Assembly: GCA_049325095.1 (NCBI GenBank)
Contig: JBMOPO010000053.1
Span: 1 to 64,000, forward strand
Reading direction: 5' to 3'
Origin: JAGPUQ01 sp049325095
Lineage (GTDB): Bacteria; Pseudomonadota; Gammaproteobacteria; Pseudomonadales; Porticoccaceae
DNA length: 64,000 bases
In this document: positions 44,041 to 52,038 of the stretch, in pieces
Layout: each line of letters begins with the position of its first letter
Position numbering within the stretch: the stretch's first letter is position 1
Notes under the pieces: generated by a model
What the model saw: the letters and a program-made list of their open reading frames with translations, nothing else
Told to the model about the DNA's origin: nothing
Database searches by the model: none
Position numbers and translations under genes: made by a program

Positions 44041-44952
44041 ATGGCCCAGCCACCCGCGCAAGGCCTCGCCCCCGCCGGCGGCCCAACCAGTGAACGCGAT
44101 GTCCAGCGCGCCATCGGCGTCGCCTTCTGGCTCAATTTCGGCTTCGCGCTGATCGAGTTCGCCGGCGGCTGGTGGACCCAGAGCACGGCCATCCTCGCCA
44201 ATGCGGTCCACGACCTCGGCGACAGCGGCGCCATCGCCTTCGGCTGGTGGATGCAGCGCCTGGCCCGGCGCGGCGCGACCCCCGGGTTCAGCTATGGTCT
44301 GGGCCGGCTGTCGCTGTTTGCAGCCCTGGTCAACGGCCTGATCCTGGTGGCCGGCTCGCTGTGGGTGCTGGGCCAGGCGATCCCGCGCCTCGCCGAGCCG
44401 AGCATGCCCCATGCCCCGGGCATGCTCGGCCTGGCGGTGCTCGGCCTGGCCGTCAACGGCGTCGCCGCCCGGCAGCTGATGGGTGGCACCACCCTCAATG
44501 AACGGGTGCTCAACTGGCATCTGCTGGAGGATCTGCTGGGCTGGGCCGCAATCCTGATCGTGGCCGCCGCCCTGCTGGTCGCCGACTGGCCGATCCTGGA
44601 CCCGCTGCTGTCGATCGCCTTCACCGCGCTCATCCTGGTCAACGTGGTGCGCAACCTCGACCGCACCGCGCGGCTGTTCTTCCAGGGCAGCCCGGACCCC
44701 GCGCTGGAGCGCGAGATCGCCGGCCGGCTGCGCGCCATCGACCATGTGGTGGGCATCCACCACCTGCACCTGTGGTCGCTGGACGGCGAGCGGCACGTGC
44801 TCACTGCCCACCTGGACCTCGACGAACCCATCACCAACGCCGTGCAACAGCGGGTGAAATCCCGGGTCGCGGAGGTGCTGGCCCCCTACCGGCTGGCGCA
44901 CAGCACCATCGAGATCGAGCAGGTCGAGGAGCAGTGCCGGGATGCTTCCTGA
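44041..44952 (+). CDS. CDF cation efflux transporter (Zn/Co/Cd type)
   Basis: A 303-residue cation-diffusion-facilitator with six TM helices and a C-terminal ferredoxin-like cytosolic domain (VVGIHHLHLWSLDGERHVLTAHL). Both metal-site motifs are intact: HDLGD in TM2 (NAVHDLGDSGAIAFGWW) and HLLED in TM5 (NWHLLEDLLGW), the HxxxD pairs of zinc exporters. It would export excess Zn(II) or Co(II) by proton antiport. It is divergent from the ferritin-like gene and ends four bases from znuB, opposite to the zinc importer genes. Confidence 0.93.
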   Translation: MAQPPAQGLAPAGGPTSERDVQRAIGVAFWLNFGFALIEFAGGWWTQSTAILANAVHDLGDSGAIAFGWWMQRLARRGATPGFSYGLGRLSLFAALVNGLILVAGSLWVLGQAIPRLAEPSMPHAPGMLGLAVLGLAVNGVAARQLMGGTTLNERVLNWHLLEDLLGWAAILIVAAALLVADWPILDPLLSIAFTALILVNVVRNLDRTARLFFQGSPDPALEREIAGRLRAIDHVVGIHHLHLWSLDGERHVLTAHLDLDEPITNAVQQRVKSRVAEVLAPYRLAHSTIEIEQVEEQCRDAS

Positions 44953-44956
44953 GCGC

Positions 44957-45691
44957 TCACCGCGCCCGGGAGGCACCGGCTACCGCCGCCACCACCAGCG
45001 CCAGCACGATGGCCGCCCCGGCCGGCAGGTCGAACAGGCCGGATGCCAGCAGGCCCAGCCCGTAGCCGGCGATGCCGACCGCGTAGGCGCGCCACAGCCG
45101 CCCACCCGCCGCCAGGGCCGGCACGATCAGGCTGGCGAACACCAGGTACACGCCCACCACCTGCACCGAGGCCGTGACGGTGAGCGCGAACAGCAGGTAG
45201 AAGCCGAGCGCGGAGGTCTTCAGATTGAAGCCGAACCAGGCGACCAGCACGCCGGCCGTGACCAGCGCCAGCGGCGCGAGCCCAGCCCAGGTGCTCCACA
45301 GGATCTGCCCCACCAGCAGCTCCTGGAGGTGCTCGCCGGCGTGCGGATCCTGGCTCATCAGCACCACGGCGGCGCAGGCCGCGGCCACGAAGCTGACGCC
45401 GATCACCGCCTCCAGATGGGCCGGGTTTTTCTTCTCCATCCAGCGCAGGGCCAGCGCCCCGGCCAGGGCGGCGAGCACCGCGCTCGCCTGGCTGCGCCAG
45501 CCGTCCACCGCGAAGCCGAGCGTGCTGGCGATGACGATGCCCAGCCCAGCGATCTGCGCGATGGCCAGATCGATGAAGATGATCCCGCGGCGCAGCACCT
45601 CCATGCCCAGCGGCACGTGGCTGGCCAGCACCAGCAGGCCTGCCGCCAGTGCCGGCAGCAGGATGCTGGGCTCAAGGCCGTCGAGCGTCAT
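44957..45691 (-). CDS. znuB: Zinc ABC transporter permease ZnuB
   Basis: The 244-residue ABC-3 family permease with about seven TM helices. It shows LASHVPLGMEVLRRGIIFIDLAIAQIAGLG (starting ~25), the cytoplasmic loop near DPHAGEHLQELLVGQILW and VGVYLVFASLIVPALAA. It transports Zn(II) delivered by ZnuA. ATG 45691 overlaps the znuA stop in ATGA. The ATPase gene znuC is not in the operon or window. Confidence 0.92.
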   Translation of the reverse strand: MTLDGLEPSILLPALAAGLLVLASHVPLGMEVLRRGIIFIDLAIAQIAGLGIVIASTLGFAVDGWRSQASAVLAALAGALALRWMEKKNPAHLEAVIGVSFVAAACAAVVLMSQDPHAGEHLQELLVGQILWSTWAGLAPLALVTAGVLVAWFGFNLKTSALGFYLLFALTVTASVQVVGVYLVFASLIVPALAAGGRLWRAYAVGIAGYGLGLLASGLFDLPAGAAIVLALVVAAVAGASRAR

Positions 45692-46590
45692 GGCGCCGCC
45701 TGCAGCAGGCGGCTCAGGGTGTCGTCGAACAGGCCGAACAGATCCTGCGCGCCCGCCGAGCCGCCGACGGTGTAGGGCAGTTCCAGCGCCGGGATGGTGG
45801 CCCGGGTGGCCAGCCATTCGGAGGCCTTGGGCGACTCGTAGGCGGTGCGCAGCACCATCCGCGCCGGCGTCGCCTTGAGCGTTTCCAGCAATTGCGCCAG
45901 GTGGCTGGCGGTCGGCTCCATGCCGGGCCTCGGCTCCAGTTCACCGATGATCGTCAGGCCCAGCCAGTCGGCGAGGTAACCCCAGTTGCGGTGATGCGCC
46001 AGCACCGGCACGCCCTTCAGGCGCGCGCCCTGCTGTTCCCAGCGCGCCATGGCCGCCGTCCAGCGACGCTGAAAGTCGGCATGGCGATCGGCATAGCGGG
46101 CGGCGTTCGCCGGGTCCAGCTCGCTCAGGCGCCGGGCCAGGCCCTCGGCCACCCGGGCGATGTTGCGCGGGTCGAGGTGCAGATGCGGGTTGCCGGCGGC
46201 ATGGATGTCGCCCTGCGCCCGATCGAGCACCGTCGGCCGCTCGATGAGGCGGGCAAAGCGCGCCGCCTCGAAATAACCCGGCTGGCCGGGCTGGATGCGC
46301 CCGTTGCCGGCCTCGCGCTGGAGCAGCGGCAGCCAGCCGCTTTCCAGCTCGGCGCCGGTGCAGATCAGCAGATCGGCCCGCCGCGCCTTGGCCAGCAGCG
46401 AGGGCCGCGCCTGGATGCGGTGCGGGTCCTGCAGGGCCGTGGTGGCCGAATCGACCTTGGCCAGATCGCCGGCCAGTTCCTGTGTCAACGCGGCCCATTC
46501 GGGCTCGCAGGTCAGCACATTGAGCGCCGCCCGGGCCGCCGGAGCGACCAGGCCGAGCACGGCCAAAGCCATGACAATCACGTATTTCAT
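45688..46590 (-). CDS. znuA: Zinc-binding periplasmic protein ZnuA
   Basis: A 300-residue cluster-A-I metal-binding protein with a signal peptide (VIVMALAVLGLVAPAARA). The metal ligands are visible as His in QDPHRIQ, His in NPHLHLDPRN, His in VLAHHRNWGYLADWLGL and an acidic residue near the C-terminus (DDTLSRLL). The His-rich loop of enteric ZnuA between beta-3 and alpha-2 is almost absent, so it is of the short-loop type. It is preceded 12 bp upstream by an outer-membrane protein gene and overlaps znuB. Confidence 0.92.
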   Translation of the reverse strand: MKYVIVMALAVLGLVAPAARAALNVLTCEPEWAALTQELAGDLAKVDSATTALQDPHRIQARPSLLAKARRADLLICTGAELESGWLPLLQREAGNGRIQPGQPGYFEAARFARLIERPTVLDRAQGDIHAAGNPHLHLDPRNIARVAEGLARRLSELDPANAARYADRHADFQRRWTAAMARWEQQGARLKGVPVLAHHRNWGYLADWLGLTIIGELEPRPGMEPTASHLAQLLETLKATPARMVLRTAYESPKASEWLATRATIPALELPYTVGGSAGAQDLFGLFDDTLSRLLQAAP

Positions 46591-46602
46591 GGGTGCTTTT
46601 CC

Positions 46603-47979
46603 TCAGAATTTGTGGGCGCCGTGCGCGCCGATGCTCATGATGTATTGCAGGATGACCTGGTTGTCGGGGTCATCCTCGAACGACTTGTCGCGGGCGAATT
46701 GCAGCCGAAAGCGCGAGAACTCCGACGGCGAGTAGTCCGTCATCAGGCTCCAGCGGCTCGGGTCGAAATCGGAGGTGTCGAAAAAGGCCCCGTTGGCGCC
46801 CAGATCGACCGAACCGGCATCGAGCCGGTCGTAGCGCACACCGGTGCGCCAGCGCGGCATGAACTGATAGATGGCCTGCGCGTAGCCGCCCGACTGGGCG
46901 CTGTCATAGCGGTCCGTCAGATCCAGGCAGGCGCCGCCCGCCGCGGAATCGTCCTGGCACGTCAAGTCCCCATCCTCGTCGCGATCGAAATACTCCGCCG
47001 CGAAGATGAAATTGCGCTGCCGCGGGTTGCCGTCGGGCGCCCATTTCCAGATGAAGTCGGCAAGCCATGCCTTGGACTTGCCCGAGAACGCCGTCAGCGC
47101 CTCGAAGTCATTGATGTCGTCCAGGAAGGCCTCGCGCTCGCGCGGCGAGGCGCGCAGGTAGGACACGCCCGCGCGCCAGGAATGCGCGACCCCGACATCC
47201 CCACCGACATGGGCGAAGGCGGCCCAGGCATCGGCGCCGTTCTTGTCGGCGCCCGCATCCGAGCCGGGGAAGAATTGCCCCTTGGCCAGCTCGGCGCCCA
47301 GTTCCAGGAACAGCTCCGTCGGCGCGAGCCAGCGCAGTTGCAGGCCGTCCTGTTTCAGCGCTTCGCCGAACAGCGCCGAGTACATCAGGCTGTTGTCGGC
47401 AAAATCCCAGGCGTGCGGGTGCTTTTCGTTCTGGTAGCCGATGCCGGACCGGAAGCGGCCGCCCCTGGCCGTCAGCCCGTGGCCCAGACGCAGGGTCTGG
47501 AACCAGGCCTCCTCGACCTCCACCTCCTCGTCCGCGACCGCCATGACGACGAAGGCGCGCGAGTACGGATCGACGTTGGCACTGGCCACCACCTCGGTAT
47601 GCTCGAGCGTGAAGCCGCGCTCGCCGTGGGCGTGCTCGCCGGCCGGCATGAAACCGGTGATCGGCCGCTCGCCGCCGGCGCGGTCGATGTAGGCGCCCTG
47701 CAGGATCAGCGAGAGTTCCGGGTTGAAGGCATTGGCGGCGGTGGGGGCGGCCGGCGCCGGCTCCCGCTCGCGCAGCTCCCGGGTTTCGACCTGCTGCGCC
47801 TGCAGCTCCTGCTCCTGGCGGGCCAACTGGGTTTCCAGGGCCCGGATGCGGGTTTCGTAGTCGGCCCGGAGGGCATCGAGTTCGGCGCGCAGGCGCGCCA
47901 CCGCAGCCTCATCGGCCAGGGCCGCGGACGGCCAGGGGATCGCGGCCGCCAGGGCGGCGGCCAGAACGGATTTTTTCAT
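46603..47979 (-). CDS. Zinc-cluster outer-membrane porin-like protein with coiled coil
   Basis: A 458-residue protein with a signal peptide (SVLAAALAAAIPWPSAALA), a coiled coil of ~55 residues (ARLRAELDALRADYETRIRAL onward) and a beta-barrel of the zinc-regulated porin type: ELSLILQGAYID, the HAHGER loop, FTLEHTEVVASANVD, and final strand VILQYIMSIGAHGAHKF. The loop pattern and its place just before znuA match outer-membrane proteins predicted to import zinc in gammaproteobacteria lacking a TonB zinc receptor. ATG 47979 starts at the signal peptide; earlier in-frame codons are discarded. Confidence 0.85.
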   Translation of the reverse strand: MKKSVLAAALAAAIPWPSAALADEAAVARLRAELDALRADYETRIRALETQLARQEQELQAQQVETRELREREPAPAAPTAANAFNPELSLILQGAYIDRAGGERPITGFMPAGEHAHGERGFTLEHTEVVASANVDPYSRAFVVMAVADEEVEVEEAWFQTLRLGHGLTARGGRFRSGIGYQNEKHPHAWDFADNSLMYSALFGEALKQDGLQLRWLAPTELFLELGAELAKGQFFPGSDAGADKNGADAWAAFAHVGGDVGVAHSWRAGVSYLRASPREREAFLDDINDFEALTAFSGKSKAWLADFIWKWAPDGNPRQRNFIFAAEYFDRDEDGDLTCQDDSAAGGACLDLTDRYDSAQSGGYAQAIYQFMPRWRTGVRYDRLDAGSVDLGANGAFFDTSDFDPSRWSLMTDYSPSEFSRFRLQFARDKSFEDDPDNQVILQYIMSIGAHGAHKF

Positions 47980-48001
47980 GTTGCACTCCCAAACGATGGC
48001 A

Positions 48002-48024
48002 CTCCCGGGGAGCATCCCCGGGAG
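48002..48024. repeat. Perfect hairpin between the small zinc-cluster gene and the porin gene
   Basis: CTCCCGGGG pairs with CCCCGGGAG around AGCAT. No U-run on either strand. It sits in the 66-bp gap inside the putative operon and could modulate read-through or stabilise mRNA ends. Confidence 0.55.
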
Positions 48025-48045
48025 CGGACAAACCGGACAACGGAT

Positions 48046-48363
48046 TCAGATCGTCGGGAAGGAAACGGGCGGGGCGCGGGGCTGCTGTGGGGTGGGCTGG
48101 CGCGCCCGGGGCAGCCACCGGTAGAGGTCGGCGGCGAACGGGATCCGCGGCGCCGCGAGGGCCGTCGCCACCGTTGCCGCGGCGATCGGGGTCTGCAGGC
48201 CGGCACCCAGGAAGACATCGCACAGCGTCTGGTGGCCGTGGAACGGGTGGTCGGCATCGTGCAGGCTGGCCGCCACCTGATTGGCGGCGAGCAGCGCGAT
48301 GAGCAGCGCCGCGCCGAGCAGCGGTGCGGTGCGGCGCAAGCGATGGCGGATCCGTCCGATCAT
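48046..48363 (-). CDS. Small His-rich membrane/exported protein of the zinc cluster
   Basis: A 105-residue protein with an N-terminal TM or signal segment (TAPLLGAALLIALLAANQVAASL, ~11–33) followed by HDADHPFHGHQTLCDVFLG, a His/Asp/Cys cluster that could bind metal. A Pro-rich tail (PRARQPTPQQPRAPP) ends it. Similar DUF2946-like small proteins occur beside znuA-type genes. ATG 48363 is the first start after the upstream terminator. It heads the minus-strand zinc operon (this gene, porin, znuA, znuB). Function unknown. Confidence 0.75.
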   Translation of the reverse strand: MIGRIRHRLRRTAPLLGAALLIALLAANQVAASLHDADHPFHGHQTLCDVFLGAGLQTPIAAATVATALAAPRIPFAADLYRWLPRARQPTPQQPRAPPVSFPTI

Positions 48364-48412
48364 GGGTGCTGCGGGAGGTGGCTGCGCCGGCAGTCTAGCC
48401 CAGGACATGCCG

Positions 48413-48443
48413 GCAAGAAAGGACGCCTCCCGCGGGAGGCGTC
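48413..48443 (-). terminator. Terminator of the 49228–48464 SDR gene
   Basis: On the minus strand a perfect stem GACGCCTCCCG/CGGGAGGCGTC (48422–48443) is followed by CCTTTCTTGCC, a moderately U-rich tail, ~20 bp after the SDR stop. Confidence 0.65.
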
Positions 48444-48463
48444 GCCGGGCAGTCCGTCCGGTT

Positions 48464-49228
48464 TCAGATCGCGGTGCAGCCACCGTCCACCGCCACCGCC
48501 TGGCCGGTGAGGAAGGAGGCCTGATCCGAGCACAGGAACACCACCACCTCGCCGATCTCCCGGGGTTCGCCCAGCCGGCCGATGGGCTGCAGGCGGAGCA
48601 GTTGTTTCTCCACCCAGGGCTTGTCGTGGATCGCCCGCTCCAGCATCTCGGTGCGGATGCCGCCCGGACAGACGGCATTGACGCGGATGCCCTTCTTGGC
48701 GAACTCGATGGCGGCGGTTTTGGTCAGCCCCACCACGCCGTGCTTGGCGGCCACGTAGGCGGGTACGCCCTTGGCGGCCACCAGCCCGGCCACCGAGGCG
48801 GTATTGACGATGGCGCCACCGCCGCCCTGGGCGAGGAACTGGTTGATCTGGTACTTCATGCACAGGAACACGCCCTTGAGATTCACCGCGATGTTGAGAT
48901 CGAAATTCTCCTCGCTGCAGTTGGGCGTGGTGGCGGCCTCGCCCTCGACGCCGGCGTTGTTGAAGGCGGCATCGAGGCGGCCGTACTGATCGACCGCGGT
49001 GCGGATCAAGGCCTGCACCTGATCGCTCTTGGAAACATCGCAGCGCTGGAAGATCGCCTCGCCACCCGCGCTGCGGATCTGGTTCACGACCTGCTGGCCG
49101 CCGGCTTCGTTGATGTCCGACACCACCACCCTGGCGCCCTCCTCGCCAAAGCGCAGGCAGGTGGCCGCGCCGATGCCCGAGGCGCCTCCGGTGACGATGA
49201 CGACTTTGTCGGCCATGGCTTGATTCAT
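48464..49228 (-). CDS. Short-chain dehydrogenase/reductase
   Basis: A 254-residue classical SDR. It shows TGGASGIGAAT (NAD(P) binding, ~14), FNNAGVEGEAA, catalytic Ser in NTASVAG and YVAAKHG (Tyr-x3-Lys), and VDGGCTAI at the C-terminus. It is close in pattern to glucose/ribitol-type and cyclopentanol dehydrogenases. The substrate is unknown. It has its own hairpin terminator. It lies between the zinc operon and the MoxR/VWA pair without an evident link to either. Confidence 0.88.
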   Translation of the reverse strand: MNQAMADKVVIVTGGASGIGAATCLRFGEEGARVVVSDINEAGGQQVVNQIRSAGGEAIFQRCDVSKSDQVQALIRTAVDQYGRLDAAFNNAGVEGEAATTPNCSEENFDLNIAVNLKGVFLCMKYQINQFLAQGGGGAIVNTASVAGLVAAKGVPAYVAAKHGVVGLTKTAAIEFAKKGIRVNAVCPGGIRTEMLERAIHDKPWVEKQLLRLQPIGRLGEPREIGEVVVFLCSDQASFLTGQAVAVDGGCTAI

Positions 49229-49316
49229 GATGTTCTCCTCGGTTTGTGGCTTGGAAAATTGCTCCGGTGGCGGGACTCACACCGCTGGAATTCGAAGCCC
49301 GGGCCACCCGTGGGGC

Positions 49317-50714
49317 TCAGGCGGCCGTGGCGGCCTTGAGCAGGTCGTCGAGCAGCCGTTCCAGGTGCTCCAGGGTATTGCAGGTGCGCGCCAGGTGGCA
49401 GTAGGGCCGGTAGTTGCGCATCACCGAATCCCCGGTATCCCAGAACGACTCGGGTTCGGGGTTCAGCCAGAGCACGCGCCTGGCGCGCTGATGGACCTGC
49501 TGGAGGACCTGGCTGCGCGGGTCGAGCTGGTTGTTGCGGGCGTCGCCGAGGATCAGCACCGTGGTGCGGTGGTCGATGTCGGCGAGGCAGAGGCGCTCCA
49601 GGTCGCGCAGCATGCCGCCGTAGTCGGAGCCGCCGAAGCCGTGCTCGGCCAGGATCAGATCGATGGCTTCGGCCACCGGATAGCGGTCGAATACCGCATC
49701 GACCGGCACCAGGTTACCGGTGAACACATAGCTGTGGATGCGCTCCAGGACATCGTTGAGGCTGTGCAAAAACAGCAGCAAAAACCGCGCATACGCCTGC
49801 ACCGAGCCGCTGACGTCGCACAGCACCAGCACCCGCGGGCGATCGATGTAGCGCCGCTTCCAGTGGGTCTCGAACAGGATTCCGTCGTGGGCGACGTTGC
49901 GCCTCAGGGTGCGGGCGAAATCGAGCTGGCCGCGGTCGGCGCGCTTGCGCTTGCGGGAGTACAGGGCGCTGAGCCGGCGCGCCATCTTGCGCACCAGCTC
50001 GTGCATGGTGTGAAAATCGCGCTGCTCGATGTTGGACAGCCGGGTCTTCTGCAGATGGCGCTCGCGCAGACTCCGCACCGCGGTCTTGCCGTAGATGCCC
50101 AGTTGCCGTTCGACGAAATCGCGCACCTCCTCGTAGAGCCAGTCCCTGGCCTCGCGCAGCGCGCCGGCGGTGGCGATGCGGGTCGGACAGTCGCCCTGGG
50201 CGAGGCCGCGGATCTCGTCCTGCAGTTCGCGCAGGCCCATGCGCTGGAGGATCTGCTGGGTGTAGAGGCTCTTCTGGGTGAAGAACCAGATGTCGGTGAG
50301 ACCGGCATCGCGCGCCGCCTCCTGCATGGCGCGGGCGAGGGCGATGCGATCGCGCTGCAGCAGCATCTGCGCCAGGGGCAGATCGCCCCGGTAGTCCGGC
50401 GAGGCATCGCCGGCCGGGCGCGGCGGGCGGGCCTCGGATGCCGCTTCCGGTCCATCGTTGGCGGCGTCCCCGTCGCCGATCGCGGCGGCGGCGCCAAAGG
50501 CCTCGAAGCGGAAGAATTCGTCGAAACACGCTTCCACCAATTCCTGCTCGTGTCGGGAATTGGCGAGGTTCATGCTCAGCGCGTACTTGAGCACCGCGCG
50601 CTCCCGGTAGCCCACCAGGGCCGCCGCCCGACTGGCGGCGATGCTGCCGGAGGGGGGCACGGGCACACCGGCGGCGCGCACCGCGTGATAGAAATCTTCC
50701 AGGGTGCGCTGCAT
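49317..50714 (-). CDS. CoxE-like VWA-domain protein
   Basis: This 465-residue protein has an unassigned helical N-terminal half and a C-terminal VWA domain: VLVLCDVSGSVQAYARFLLLFL (MIDAS DxSxS, ~285–305), GGSDYGGMLRDLERL with the MIDAS Thr position as Tyr/Gly, and TTVLILGDARNN (Asp). It resembles CoxE/YehP-type proteins that work with a MoxR ATPase as a chaperone for metalloenzymes or complexes. It lies one base after the MoxR gene and is surely co-transcribed. Confidence 0.88.
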   Translation of the reverse strand: MQRTLEDFYHAVRAAGVPVPPSGSIAASRAAALVGYRERAVLKYALSMNLANSRHEQELVEACFDEFFRFEAFGAAAAIGDGDAANDGPEAASEARPPRPAGDASPDYRGDLPLAQMLLQRDRIALARAMQEAARDAGLTDIWFFTQKSLYTQQILQRMGLRELQDEIRGLAQGDCPTRIATAGALREARDWLYEEVRDFVERQLGIYGKTAVRSLRERHLQKTRLSNIEQRDFHTMHELVRKMARRLSALYSRKRKRADRGQLDFARTLRRNVAHDGILFETHWKRRYIDRPRVLVLCDVSGSVQAYARFLLLFLHSLNDVLERIHSYVFTGNLVPVDAVFDRYPVAEAIDLILAEHGFGGSDYGGMLRDLERLCLADIDHRTTVLILGDARNNQLDPRSQVLQQVHQRARRVLWLNPEPESFWDTGDSVMRNYRPYCHLARTCNTLEHLERLLDDLLKAATAA

Positions 50715-50715
50715 C

Positions 50716-51666
50716 TCAGCTCCCGGCGGCCTGCCGCGCCTTGTCGACGAAGCCGCGCAACTGTTCGCCGGCCGCCTCGATGTCGGTCTCGAACTTGAGC
50801 AGGGTATTGAGCGTGTTCCTGACCAGGGCCGGCTCCAACTCGGTGGCGTGGAGCAGCAGCAGGGTGCGCGCCCAGTCGATGGTCTCGGAGATCGAGGGCA
50901 CCTTCTTGAGGTCCAGGCCGCGCAACTGTTCGACGAAGGCCGCGACCTGGCGGCGCAGGCGCTGGTCCAGCTCCGGCACCCGCGTGGCCAGGATGCGCCG
51001 CTCCAGGGCGGCGTCGGGATAGGGGATGTGCAGGTGCAGGCAGCGGCGCTTGAGGGCATCACCCAGTTCCCGACTGTTGTTGCTGGTCAGAAACACCATG
51101 GGCTTGACCCGCGCGGCGATGGTGCCGAGCTCCGGGATCGAGACCTGGAAGTCGGACAGCACCTCGAGCAGGAAGGCCTCGAACTCCTGGTCGGACTTGT
51201 CGATCTCGTCGATCAGCAGCACACAGCCGCCGGGCTCGTGGAGGGCGCGGTACAGCGGGCGCGGTTCCAGGAAGTGCTCGGAGTAGAACAGATCCTCGTG
51301 GGCGTGGATCTTCTCCATGGACGCGCGCAGTCCCTGGGCGCCGTCGAGCAGCTCACCCAGCTTGTCTTTCAGCAACTGGGTATAGAGCAGCTGCTTGGCG
51401 TACTTCCATTCGTACAGTGCCTTGGCCTCGTCCAGGCCTTCGTAGCACTGCAGGCGGACCAGGGGCACGTCGAGCAGGGTCGCGCAGGTCTTGGCCAGTT
51501 CGGTCTTGCCGACGCCGGCGGGGCCTTCGACCAGCACGGGTTTTTCCAGGTTGTGCGCGAGATAGACACAGGTCGCGATGCGCTCGTCGCAGATATAGCC
51601 ATGGCGCCCGAAGGCGGCCGCCACCTCGGCGATCGACGGGAACACCTGTTCGCGATGTTGTTTCAT
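50716..51666 (-). CDS. MoxR-family AAA+ ATPase
   Basis: A 316-residue MoxR ATPase: Walker A EGPAGVGKTELAK (~48–60), Walker B GCVLLIDEIDKSD, sensor 1 FLTSNNSRELGDALKRRC with the Arg finger. The phrase ICDERIATCVYLAHNLEKPVLVEG is typical of the CoxD-like/APE2220 subgroup paired with CoxE-like VWA proteins. The pair likely remodels or activates a partner complex; no target enzyme is in the window. A -10-like TATACT lies ~35 bp upstream. Confidence 0.92.
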   Translation of the reverse strand: MKQHREQVFPSIAEVAAAFGRHGYICDERIATCVYLAHNLEKPVLVEGPAGVGKTELAKTCATLLDVPLVRLQCYEGLDEAKALYEWKYAKQLLYTQLLKDKLGELLDGAQGLRASMEKIHAHEDLFYSEHFLEPRPLYRALHEPGGCVLLIDEIDKSDQEFEAFLLEVLSDFQVSIPELGTIAARVKPMVFLTSNNSRELGDALKRRCLHLHIPYPDAALERRILATRVPELDQRLRRQVAAFVEQLRGLDLKKVPSISETIDWARTLLLLHATELEPALVRNTLNTLLKFETDIEAAGEQLRGFVDKARQAAGS

Positions 51667-52038
51667 GGGACGTCCACACCGGGCCCGCGCAGCAGCCGCC
51701 CAGTATACCGGAGGGCCCACCGCCGGCCCGGCGCCGCGCGCGGCATGCGGGACCTGCGGGTTTCGCCGCCGGCGGGGCGCGCAGCCCGCTGCGGCTCCGT
51801 TCAAGAAACCGCCGCCGCTGCCGTAAACTTCGTCTGAAGGATCTGGCAAACTGCCGCCAGCGCCGACCATAACAATTACCGGGGCTAGCTTCGCACCGAC
51901 ATGCCATCCACCACCCGCAGACAGCACGCCAGGGGTCTGCCGGCCGACCGCGACCTTCGGCATCGCCCGGCGCCACCCGCCGGGCGGATCGACCCTGTCC
52001 CGCACCCGCCGGCCGGCACCCGGGAGCCCTGCCGCCCC
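51667..52038. other. Divergent gap between MoxR and the GGDEF–EAL gene
   Basis: About 370 bp. A TATACT on the minus strand at 51702–51707 may be the MoxR -10. The part from 51901 could encode 46 extra Pro/Arg-rich residues of the GGDEF–EAL protein from an ATG there, but their composition is unlike protein. No riboswitch was recognised. Confidence 0.4.

Noticed and set aside
44957..45817. znuB starting at 45817
   Set aside because: The first 42 residues overlap znuA and are Arg/Gly-rich. The ATG at 45691 overlaps the znuA stop as ATGA.
51901..52038. N-terminal extension of the GGDEF–EAL protein
   Set aside because: 46 Pro/Arg-rich residues before the TM helix, unlike protein sequence. ATG 52039 fits better.
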